Positions 54,349 to 61,356 of a stretch of 64,000 bases of DNA are shown in pieces (positions within the stretch are counted from its first letter, which is position 1; each line of letters begins with the position of its first letter). Source of the stretch: Caryophanales bacterium UBA6449 (GTDB lineage Bacteria; Bacillota_I; Bacilli_A; RFN20; CAG-288); assembly GCA_002437105.1 (NCBI GenBank), contig DJOB01000006.1, positions 170,686 to 234,685 on the forward strand. The letters run 5' to 3'. The translations under genes and the position numbers were made by a program. A model generated the notes under the pieces. It was not told where the DNA came from and did not search any database. It saw nothing but the letters and a program-made list of their open reading frames with translations.

Positions 54349-55905
54349 ATGAAGAAATTTCTATTAGGATTGTTGCCTCTTTTTTCACTTGGACTGACGG
54401 CCTGCGGTGGAGAGGCGACTAGCACTGTTGCTCCCTCCACTTCGTCTTTTTCCTCTTCTTCGACCTCCTCTTCCAGTTCTGTTGAGACTGTCGACTCTTC
54501 AGCGAAGGCGAACGAGGATATCGTGGAGGCGATCACCGCTCTGGCTGGAAATCACACCGTGACCATCGATATGGGGGCTGTTCGTCATTACGATAACCCC
54601 ATCTATGCCTCGGAGTACAACAGCGATAGAGCGGCTAAGATCGTTACTCAGTATGCGGTTGAAGGCGATCTAGTTCGTGCGCATGCGGCTCAGTATGTGA
54701 GAGAGGATGATGGCAAGACATATACAGAATCGAAGACTGAGGATGGACTCTTCGAAGCTAAGACGGGGCTGGTGATCAAGGAATCCCTCAAGTACGATGG
54801 CACCGTGAGGCATGATCGTGCCATCATCGATAGCCGCAATGATTACGATACTCAAGCTGATCACCTCTACCGTGATTTCTTCCGCGATCTCAAAGCCTCC
54901 GATTTTACCTATGATGCTTCTTCGGACGCCTTCAGCTTCGACGGTACTATCGGTAGCGATATCGCTGCCTCGGCCGCTTCTAGCCATGCTCCTCTCCTCT
55001 CTTCCACCTTCACCTTGAAAGACGGGAGATTCGATACGGCTACCTTTGTGTTCGAGGATCTTAGAGGCTACTATGCTGACTCTAGCTTCAACGGCGGTTC
55101 CTGGTTTGATGAATCGCTGTCGATCGGAGTCAAGTTTGGATATGAAGCGGGAGATGGCTCTTCTCTTAAAGGTCTATCTCCTGTGACTGGTGATGGTGTC
55201 AAGGCTATCTCTGATGCTCTCGGTAAACTCGGAGATAAGTACATTGTCAAAGTTGTCCCTCCTACTCAGGATCTCTCGGCGGCGAGCCTAGCTATCCTGG
55301 TCGATGGCGATAAGGTCGCCCTCGATTACATGGACATAATGGGCGATGGTGCGATGGGTACGCTGTCGATGCTCGACGCCAAGCTCGTTAAGGATGATGA
55401 GGGCGAGTGGGATATAGAGAACATCGCTCTGGATGAGGATACGGGCGTGTATTCTTGGGTGAGCACGAGGAACCTGGTAGTCAAGGTCAATCCCGATACT
55501 CCTAATGAGGCTCTCACGATCGATCCCAGCTTATTCGCGCTCCATCTGGATCAGATCCAGTCGGGCCTTTTCACTGATAGCGGGACTAAGAGCAGCCGTG
55601 GAAATACGGTCTATAACCTCAATCCTTCCGCGTCCAAGTATTTTGGACAGGCGGTCGTTCCTACTTTCATCGATTACACCGGCGCGGCTACCAGTGTGGG
55701 TTTCTATGCTCCCTTCACCTATTTAGGTAATACGTGGACTGCTGAGGTTCTAGAAGATGGAAGCATATATTTTGCTGTTGAAGCAAAGATGAATACTGGA
55801 AGTGCTGAATTCTCTTCTTCGACTGGATTCCTCTTCACTCCCAAGGAGGATATCGATGTTTCCTTCATCTACACCGAAAAGGTCCCCGATCCTGTTACGG
55901 TCTGA
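54349..55905 (+). CDS. Lipoprotein of unknown function
   Basis: A 518-residue lipoprotein: lipobox GLTAC (Cys19), then a Ser/Thr-rich linker (~24-55) of a kind shared with the barnase-like lipoprotein. The mature part begins with a helix (ANEDIVEAITALAG) and continues as alternating beta strands with many Tyr/Asp/Lys residues, e.g. HTVTIDMGAVRHYDN, YTESKTEDGLFEAKTGLVIK, KASDFTYDASSDAFSFDGTI. The pattern resembles large beta-rich lipoproteins of the LolA/LppX-like or DUF-type groups common in gut Bacilli, but I cannot name it. It is monocistronic with its own promoter and terminator. Confidence 0.8.
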   Translation: MKKFLLGLLPLFSLGLTACGGEATSTVAPSTSSFSSSSTSSSSSVETVDSSAKANEDIVEAITALAGNHTVTIDMGAVRHYDNPIYASEYNSDRAAKIVTQYAVEGDLVRAHAAQYVREDDGKTYTESKTEDGLFEAKTGLVIKESLKYDGTVRHDRAIIDSRNDYDTQADHLYRDFFRDLKASDFTYDASSDAFSFDGTIGSDIAASAASSHAPLLSSTFTLKDGRFDTATFVFEDLRGYYADSSFNGGSWFDESLSIGVKFGYEAGDGSSLKGLSPVTGDGVKAISDALGKLGDKYIVKVVPPTQDLSAASLAILVDGDKVALDYMDIMGDGAMGTLSMLDAKLVKDDEGEWDIENIALDEDTGVYSWVSTRNLVVKVNPDTPNEALTIDPSLFALHLDQIQSGLFTDSGTKSSRGNTVYNLNPSASKYFGQAVVPTFIDYTGAATSVGFYAPFTYLGNTWTAEVLEDGSIYFAVEAKMNTGSAEFSSSTGFLFTPKEDIDVSFIYTEKVPDPVTV

Positions 55906-56021
55906 ATTTGAGTGCTTGATCACTGTTGACTTTTCTCTATGTTGATACTAGAATTTTGATGCTAGAGAAATCTAGTAAATCAATCAGCTAATTATTTCTA
56001 ACATAAAATTCCTTTTGCTCG

Positions 56022-56056
56022 CTCCGGATATGGAAACATGTCCGGAGTTTTATTTT
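56022..56056 (+). terminator. Terminator after the 54.3-kb lipoprotein gene
   Basis: CTCCGGA / TCCGGAG stem with an inner partly pairing loop, followed by TTTTATTTT, about 115 bases after the stop codon. Confidence 0.8.
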
Positions 56057-56079
56057 GCCTTCTAATATCTCTTAAGAAA

Positions 56080-56104
56080 CAAAAAAGCCTGCAGAAGCAG
56101 GCTC
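56080..56104 (-). terminator. Terminator of the TldE-like gene (minus strand)
   Basis: AGCCTGC / GCAGGCT stem, four-base loop; on the minus strand it runs into six T. Confidence 0.88.
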
Positions 56105-56108
56105 TTTA

Positions 56109-57443
56109 TCAGTCGATTTTAAGGTCGGCTATCTTCATCCAGGGAATCAGGCAGCCGTGAAAGTCGCCACGTTCCCGCGACATGCTCTCGATCGAGCTCA
56201 TCGCGGTCTGCGGATTTCCCGTGAGTCGTCCCTTGATGGGCTGGTCTCTCTTACCATCGACGATGGTCCAGCCGTAGAACTGGATGCTGAACTCTGTATC
56301 CTTTAGAGACTTTAGGACGAGGGATTTAAAGTCTACATTCTCCACGATCACCCCGTTCTTCTCCGCGCTGATCATCTCATTGAGCGATCTATCCGAAGGA
56401 GTCACTACCAGATATTGGCAGTTGCGCTTGTCGCCGTCCGCACACCCGTTGGTCTCGGATTTTAGCTTCTCACCGAAGGCGTTATCGAGGAACAGGCAGC
56501 GCAGCTTGCCGTGGTCGATAGCCATGAACTTCTCGGTCGGATAGCCTTCCGAATCGAAGGAACGAGCGTAGTCGGAAGCGATGAAGGGGTCGTTGATAAC
56601 GATCAGGCTGGGCGAGAAGACATCCGTTCCCAGCTTGCCCTCATAGATCGAATCTCCCGCGTAGTAGCAGCTTCCATCGAGCTCGGAGCAGGCGTGCTTC
56701 AACAGGATGGCTGCCAGCTCAGGGCACACGATGATGCTTCCGGCATATCTGGGGGCGGGCTTAGCATCGACGAGCAGCTTAGCTCTTCTGACTAGGCTAC
56801 TGGTGAAAGCGGGTACTTCCAGATTATCGAAATTCTTGTGGGCCGACTGATTGCCGGATATCTCGATCTTTTTACCCTGGTAGTCGATGGCGAACCTCAC
56901 CGACAGTTTGAGTCCATTGCGGCGAGCCTTGAGATCGGCGACCTCTTCCAGCTGTAGCTGAGGATTGAAGCTCTTGAGGAACGACTGATCCTTCCAGTAT
57001 GTGAGCGCGATATCGATATCGGTGATGCTGCGATCGGCTTCGGCTATCTGTTCCTTCGCCTTTTCAGCGAGGAGCTCTAAGACCTCGTTTTTGGTCTCGT
57101 CGAGTTTAGCGGCATAGGAGTCAGATTTACCGAGTCGTGTGTTGACCTTGGGGAACCAGGTGTCCGAGTAGGGCCGACCATTCTTCACATCTACCGCTAT
57201 CTTCGCTGCGATATCGGAAGGTGAATCGTGCTCGGCATCGAATACCTCGGAGATGAGTTTGCCATCGCGGAATCCGTCGCAGGTGAGAGAGGTTCTGTGG
57301 TCGGAGCTGAGCTGAACTTTTTCGTTCCCCTTGATGCTCGCTGTCCGGGAGTCGTATATCGTAATCGTCGCTCTTCCAGCGGTTAAGCCACTCTTACGAA
57401 ATTCGGCGATGATCTCGCTCAGTAATTTCTTTTCGTCTTCCAT
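56109..57443 (-). CDS. TldD/PmbA (TldE-like) family protein
   Basis: A 444-residue protein of the TldD/PmbA (modulator of DNA gyrase) family. The C-terminal half shows the family's landmarks: GSIIVCPELAAILLKH, LGTDVFSPSLIVINDPF, ARSFDSEGYPTEKFMAIDHGKL and CLFLDNAFGEKLKSETNGCADG. No HExxxH zinc motif is visible, as in TldE rather than TldD. TldD/TldE normally form a heterodimeric protease, for example in microcin maturation; a TldD partner is not in the window. The ATG at 57443 is preferred, since AGAGAGG lies just upstream; the ATG seven codons earlier would contain that site. Substrate unknown. Confidence 0.82.
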   Translation of the reverse strand: MEDEKKLLSEIIAEFRKSGLTAGRATITIYDSRTASIKGNEKVQLSSDHRTSLTCDGFRDGKLISEVFDAEHDSPSDIAAKIAVDVKNGRPYSDTWFPKVNTRLGKSDSYAAKLDETKNEVLELLAEKAKEQIAEADRSITDIDIALTYWKDQSFLKSFNPQLQLEEVADLKARRNGLKLSVRFAIDYQGKKIEISGNQSAHKNFDNLEVPAFTSSLVRRAKLLVDAKPAPRYAGSIIVCPELAAILLKHACSELDGSCYYAGDSIYEGKLGTDVFSPSLIVINDPFIASDYARSFDSEGYPTEKFMAIDHGKLRCLFLDNAFGEKLKSETNGCADGDKRNCQYLVVTPSDRSLNEMISAEKNGVIVENVDFKSLVLKSLKDTEFSIQFYGWTIVDGKRDQPIKGRLTGNPQTAMSSIESMSRERGDFHGCLIPWMKIADLKID

Positions 57444-57586
57444 AGGCAGACCTCTCTTTCTCACGGCGGAAAGGGGTGGAACTCAATGGCATCGCTGAAC
57501 AGTCCGAAAATCTCTCTTCGTTCTCTTCCGCAAGCCCTATTATTATAAGGCTTTATTGGAATAAGCGTTTTCAGGGAGGATCATGT

Positions 57587-58000
57587 ATGAAGAAGGAGAA
57601 GAGCGTAGGTGCGGTCATCTATCGGATCGGTTCGGATGGGAAGCGCGAGTACCTGGTGCAGAAGATGAATCTGGGTCACGTGTCGATCTGCAAAGGACAT
57701 GTAGAGGGAAGCGAGACCGAGGTGGAGACGGCTGCTCGAGAGATCATGGAGGAGACGGGGTTAAAGGTCGATATCGATACGAGGTTTCGCCATGTCGTAA
57801 CCTATTCTCCATTTCCGGGAATCATCAAGGATGTCGTCTTCTTCGTCGCGCGCTATTCCGGCGATAAGAAGCCTAGCGATACTCACGATGATGAGGTGAA
57901 GAGCGAGGGATGGCTTCCGATCGCCGCTGCGATTGCCGCCGTGACTTATGACACGGATAAGGAGACCCTCAGGTTGGCTGATGAATATCTGAGCCGATAG
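57587..58000 (+). CDS. Nudix hydrolase
   Basis: A 137-residue Nudix protein. The Nudix box is complete (residues 37-59, GHVEGSETEVETAAREI with MEETGL), so Mg-binding and catalysis should be intact. KSVGAVIYRI and the strand REYLVQK precede it, and EVKSEGWLPIAAAI follows. Sequence is most like the bis(5'-nucleosyl)-tetraphosphatase (AP4A hydrolase) group, but substrate calls in this superfamily are weak. Start ATG 57587 follows GGGAGGATCAT; a longer frame upstream has no supporting site. It is monocistronic, followed by a bidirectional terminator. Confidence 0.88.
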   Translation: MKKEKSVGAVIYRIGSDGKREYLVQKMNLGHVSICKGHVEGSETEVETAAREIMEETGLKVDIDTRFRHVVTYSPFPGIIKDVVFFVARYSGDKKPSDTHDDEVKSEGWLPIAAAIAAVTYDTDKETLRLADEYLSR

Positions 58001-58021
58001 GATCGGTAATTCAGGGTACAA

Positions 58022-58060
58022 AAAAAAGCAACCCCCAAACTATCATTAGGGGTTGCTTTT
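58022..58060. terminator. Bidirectional terminator between the Nudix gene and galM
   Basis: AAAAGCAACCCC / GGGGTTGCTTTT stem with A/T runs on both sides, serving both converging genes. Confidence 0.9.
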
Positions 58061-58063
58061 AAT

Positions 58064-59056
58064 TTACTTTTCCTTAATGGTATAGGTTATAAAGTGGGAT
58101 ATAGGATGGTCGGGGCTGAGGGTGATATGGTCCTGATTCAAGAGGAGCTCCTGGGGCTCGATCGCGATGGCGCGGCGCTTTACCTGCAGGTTGGAGCCAT
58201 TCTTGAAGGCGACGTCAGTCTGTGAATTATCGACGTAGATGTTGGTGGCTTCCATGTCGGTCACACACTCGATTCTAACCCGGTCATTCTCCAGGGTGAC
58301 CTGAGGCTTCTCGGTGCCGGGGTGAGAGAAGACGAAGGTGTGGTCGATGGTTCCAGCTCTCAGCTCCTTCTCTACTACGTCTAGCTGTTTTCCTAAGACC
58401 GTGGGTTTCTGGAAGTCGAGGCAGGCCGGCACGGGGGCTAGTCCGTCGATCAGCTGGCTCTTGCCGTCATCGGTACCAACCCGGTCAGCAGCCATGTACA
58501 GCACCTGATCGCTGATGTCGTTATCGTCGGTCAGATTCCAGTAGATGTGGTTGGAGAAGGAGAAGGGAGTGAGCTTGTCGGATTCAGCGTGGAAGCCGAG
58601 GGTGAACTCGGGCTTGCTATCCAGAAGGGTGTAGGTGACGGTCGCTTTGACATTGCCGGGAAATCCGCAGGTTCCGTCGGGGCTCACGATGGTGAAGGTG
58701 ATCCTTCCGCCGTCTGCAGTCTCCTCGACGCTGGGCGTCCACTCCTTGAACGAGAGCGACTCCATCCTTCCGCCGTGCAGACAGTCGAACGGTTCGTCCC
58801 TGGTGAGGTGCAGCTGCTCGCCCTTAAAGCTGTAGTCCACCGGCAGTCTTCCAGCTACCCTGGCGAGGGTCTTTCCGAAGAATTGAGGTGAACTCTTGAA
58901 ATCGGACTTTCTCTTTAGGACTAGGGAAAGCCTCTTTCCCTTGAACTCGATCGCATAGACGCCTGCGCCGCAGGTGGATAGAGTCAGCTTCAGCCCGCTC
59001 TTCGACTCTGCTTCGATCCATTCGGAGCCGAGCGATTTCACTCTCTTGATTACCAT
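58064..59056 (-). CDS. galM: Aldose 1-epimerase
   Basis: A 330-residue galactose mutarotase, interconverting alpha and beta anomers of galactose or glucose. Family features: LARVAGRLPVDYSF, DCLHGGRMES, the catalytic His in FSNHIYWNLT, DHTFVF, and the catalytic Glu in AIAIEPQELL. Start ATG 59056 follows AGGAGAAACG; the upstream frame of 26 codons is unsupported. It complements the secreted beta-galactosidase at 28.9 kb by preparing released beta-galactose for the Leloir pathway (inference). Other Leloir genes are not seen here. Confidence 0.93.
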   Translation of the reverse strand: MVIKRVKSLGSEWIEAESKSGLKLTLSTCGAGVYAIEFKGKRLSLVLKRKSDFKSSPQFFGKTLARVAGRLPVDYSFKGEQLHLTRDEPFDCLHGGRMESLSFKEWTPSVEETADGGRITFTIVSPDGTCGFPGNVKATVTYTLLDSKPEFTLGFHAESDKLTPFSFSNHIYWNLTDDNDISDQVLYMAADRVGTDDGKSQLIDGLAPVPACLDFQKPTVLGKQLDVVEKELRAGTIDHTFVFSHPGTEKPQVTLENDRVRIECVTDMEATNIYVDNSQTDVAFKNGSNLQVKRRAIAIEPQELLLNQDHITLSPDHPISHFITYTIKEK

Positions 59057-59245
59057 TTTGCGTTTCTCCTGATTGAGTATGTACGAGATAAGTGTATACG
59101 AGATTGCGGCTGGCAAGGTGGGGATTCTCATCATGTAGTTCCATTATTTTTATCTGTCTGTGGCCGTATCCCTCCATCTGCTGAGTCCGTTATCTTTTGT
59201 GTTCCGCCTATGTTAAGTTATCTCTGCTTGGAGGTGGTTGAAGCT

Positions 59246-59902
59246 ATGGATGCTGAGATGCAATTCGGTAAGATGACGGTTACGGGAGAGGGGACGGTAT
59301 CGGTCGCCCCTGATACGGCGCAGATCGATATCGCGATCGAGGTGCGCGATGGAGATACTTCTAAGGCTTCTTCTGCGGTCTCTCGGCTGCTGGATCGGAT
59401 CCGGACGGCTCTCGAGGAGATGAAGCTCGATCCAGCGATCTTAAAGCTGAGATCATTCGCGGTTTCACCCTACTATGAGAATTTCAACGAAGCTGGGAAG
59501 ATTACTCGGCGGCTGGCGGGGTACTCGGCGAGGCAGGAAGCGAGGATAGCTCTGCCCCTATCATCGGATATCTATCTTTCGGTGTTCGATTCTCTGACCA
59601 GAAAGTGCCCTGACCACGTTTCTCTTTCTATATCCTATGTGTTGGAGAACAGCCAGGACAAGGAGCGCGAAGCCCTGAGGATAGCGGCCCAGGACGCCCT
59701 GGAGAGCGGGAAGACGCTAGCTTCGGCTCTCCACGTGCGGATACTCGGCATAGATAGCGTGTCTAAGGATGGTGGCTCCTATAACCCGATCAATCAGCCG
59801 AGGGCGGTCATGCTCTGCGAGGGGCGGTCAGCTAACGCCGCACCGCAGGATCTCGAGATAACGATACCCGTGACTGTCGTATTCCGCATTGTCGCTGAAT
59901 AG
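59246..59902 (+). CDS. SIMPL domain (DUF541) protein
   Basis: A 218-residue protein of the SIMPL/DUF541 family: MTVTGEGTVSVAPDTAQIDIAIEV at the N terminus, the long helix with LDRIRTALEEM, and GYSARQEARIALP, ending in ITIPVTVVFRIVAE. Family members include BP26/OMP28 of Brucella and interacting proteins in eukaryotes; bacterial ones form rings, and their function is unclear. Unlike most, it has no signal peptide, so it is probably cytoplasmic. Start ATG 59246 follows GGAGGTGG; an upstream GTG/ATG extension is possible. It is monocistronic with a terminator. Confidence 0.85.
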   Translation: MDAEMQFGKMTVTGEGTVSVAPDTAQIDIAIEVRDGDTSKASSAVSRLLDRIRTALEEMKLDPAILKLRSFAVSPYYENFNEAGKITRRLAGYSARQEARIALPLSSDIYLSVFDSLTRKCPDHVSLSISYVLENSQDKEREALRIAAQDALESGKTLASALHVRILGIDSVSKDGGSYNPINQPRAVMLCEGRSANAAPQDLEITIPVTVVFRIVAE

Positions 59903-59926
59903 TCGCTGGGGTGGATTCTAGAAAAA

Positions 59927-59961
59927 AGGCGAGTGCAAGGGTGCACTCGCTCTTTTCTTAT
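59927..59961 (+). terminator. Terminator after the SIMPL gene
   Basis: GCGAGTGCA / TGCACTCGC stem with an AGGG loop, followed by TCTTTTCTT. Confidence 0.87.
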
Positions 59962-60006
59962 GCCACTATGTACGCTTTTAAATCTAAATCTAAGAAGATT
60001 TATGCA

Positions 60007-60036
60007 CAAAAAAACGGAATCTCGCGATTCCGTTAA
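60007..60036 (-). terminator. Terminator of tRNA-Lys (minus strand)
   Basis: AACGGAATC / GATTCCGTT stem closing a four-base loop; seven T follow on the minus strand. Confidence 0.9.
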
Positions 60037-60044
60037 ATGCTACA

Positions 60045-60120
<76 letters not shown>

Positions 60121-60140
60121 AGCTGTCTGTAGCGGGAAAG

Positions 60141-60169
60141 ATATTACGACTACCGGAATGAGAATGCAA
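60141..60169 (-). promoter_or_regulatory. Promoter of tRNA-Lys (minus strand)
   Basis: On the minus strand TTGCAT (60169-60164), a 17-base spacer and TAATAT (60146-60141), 20 bases ahead of the tRNA. Confidence 0.75.
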
Positions 60170-60248
60170 TACCCAATTTTAAAAAACTTTGCGATGTTGA
60201 GATGCGGGTGCGATTCTCAGCCCTTTTAGACCGGGAGTGCCCCCCCTG

Positions 60249-60276
60249 TTGAAACACCCGGATACACGTTCATAAA
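60249..60276 (+). promoter_or_regulatory. Possible upstream promoter of the str operon
   Basis: TTGAAA (60249-60254), 16-base spacer, CATAAA (60271-60276). It resembles the nearby promoter at 60317 in sequence (a CACCCGG block follows the -35 in each). Confidence 0.4.
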
Positions 60277-60316
60277 AATTCAATTCAATAAAGGAGAAAT
60301 CGATTGTCGATAGCCC

Positions 60317-60344
60317 TTGACAAAACACCCGGGATTGGTATCAT
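60317..60344 (+). promoter_or_regulatory. Promoter of the str operon (rpsL)
   Basis: Consensus TTGACA (60317-60322), 16-base spacer, TATCAT (60339-60344), leaving a ~65-base leader before rpsL. Confidence 0.75.
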
Positions 60345-60362
60345 TCTCCTCGCACACGTTCC

Positions 60363-60384
60363 AAGGGGGCAGATCGCCCCCTTT
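60363..60384 (+). promoter_or_regulatory. GC-rich leader hairpin upstream of rpsL
   Basis: AAGGGGGC / GCCCCCTT is a perfect eight-base stem with an AGATC loop, about 32 bases ahead of the rpsL start and followed only by TAG, not a long T tract. It may be an attenuator, a protein-binding site or an RNA-stabilising 5' hairpin. Confidence 0.5.
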
Positions 60385-60415
60385 AGAAGCGTGTAAGAAT
60401 ACAAGGAGAAATCTA

Positions 60416-60841
60416 ATGCCGACTATCAATCAGCTGGTTCGCCATGAGAGAATCAGGCTCAGGAAGAAGTCTCTCTCGCCCGCTCTGGGTAAGAGGTGGG
60501 ATTCACTCAACAAGAAGATGAGGAACCTGCCCTCCCCCGAGAAGAGGGGTGTCTGCACCCGTGTGGGTACTATGACTCCTAAGAAGCCTAACTCCGCTCT
60601 TCGTAAGTACGCCCGTGTCCGTCTGACCAACAACTTCGAGGTCACTGCGTACATTCCTGGAGAGGGTCACAACCTTCAGGAGCACAAGGTCGTTCTGATC
60701 CGCGGCGGTCGTGTTCGCGATCTGCCCGGTGTCCGTTACCACATCGTCCGTGGCGCTCTCGAGTGCTTCGGAGTCGATGGACGTAAGCAGTCTCGCTCTC
60801 GCTATGGAACTAAGAAGGATGGCGAGATCCAGAAGAAGTAG
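60416..60841 (+). CDS. rpsL: 30S ribosomal protein S12
   Basis: A 141-residue S12, part of the decoding centre and the classical streptomycin target. Conserved segments are MPTINQLVRHER, RGVCTRVGTMTPKKPNSALRK (with the Lys43-equivalent in TPKKPNSALRK), EVTAYIPGEGHNLQEH and RGGRVRDLPGVRYHIVRG with the Lys88-region equivalents. Both Lys-region motifs look wild type, predicting no streptomycin-resistance change. Start ATG 60416 follows CAAGGAGA; longer in-frame upstream sequence is leader. First gene of rpsL-rpsG-fusA-tuf. Confidence 0.98.
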   Translation: MPTINQLVRHERIRLRKKSLSPALGKRWDSLNKKMRNLPSPEKRGVCTRVGTMTPKKPNSALRKYARVRLTNNFEVTAYIPGEGHNLQEHKVVLIRGGRVRDLPGVRYHIVRGALECFGVDGRKQSRSRYGTKKDGEIQKK

Positions 60842-60858
60842 GTTAGGAGATAAAGAGA

Positions 60859-61332
60859 ATGTCTAGGAAGAAAACCCACTACGTGAAGAGGGACATCGTT
60901 CCCGATCCCGTCTATAACTCGAAGCTGGTCACCCGTCTGATCAACAAGATCATGATGGATGGAAAGAAGGGACTCGCTCAGCACATCCTGTACGAGGCTT
61001 TCGACAAGGTCGAGAAGAAGACCGGCAAGCCCGCGATGGATGTCTTCGAGGTCGCTATCGGTAACATCATGCCCGAGCTCGAGCTGAAGGCTACCCGTGT
61101 CGGAGCTGCTAACCTGCAGATCCCTGTCGAGGTCTCGGCTGACCGTAAGGTCACTCTGGGACTGCGCTGGCTGGTCGGTTACGCCAGGCTGCGCAGCGAG
61201 AAGACCATGGCCGATAAGCTGGCGGCTGAGATCATCGATGCTGCCAACAACACCGGTGCTGCTGTCAAGAAGAAGGAAGATACCCACAAGACCGCGGAGG
61301 CCAACAAGGCTTACGCTCACTACCGTCGGTAG
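60859..61332 (+). CDS. rpsG: 30S ribosomal protein S7
   Basis: A 157-residue S7, which nucleates assembly of the 30S head by binding the 3' domain of 16S rRNA and contacts the E site. It has the family's MSRKKTHYVKRDIVPDPVY start, LINKIMMDGKKGLAQHI, MPELELKATRVGAANLQIPVE (split here as MPELELKATRVGAAN and LQIPVEV) and the AYAHYRR end. Length is normal. It lies 17 bases after rpsL with GGAGATAAAG as ribosome site. In E. coli S7 is the translational regulator of this operon; no equivalent site is evident in the short gap here. Confidence 0.98.
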   Translation: MSRKKTHYVKRDIVPDPVYNSKLVTRLINKIMMDGKKGLAQHILYEAFDKVEKKTGKPAMDVFEVAIGNIMPELELKATRVGAANLQIPVEVSADRKVTLGLRWLVGYARLRSEKTMADKLAAEIIDAANNTGAAVKKKEDTHKTAEANKAYAHYRR

Positions 61333-61356
61333 TTCCAAAAGAGAGGAAAATTTCAG

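Noticed and set aside
57476..57586. 37-residue N-terminal extension of the Nudix protein
   Set aside because: No ribosome site for the upstream start, while GGGAGGA sits at ideal distance before ATG 57587, and the family begins near KSVGAVIY.
60317..60415. 33-residue N-terminal extension of S12
   Set aside because: S12 starts at MPTINQL with AAGGAGA ahead of it; the extension reads the promoter and leader.
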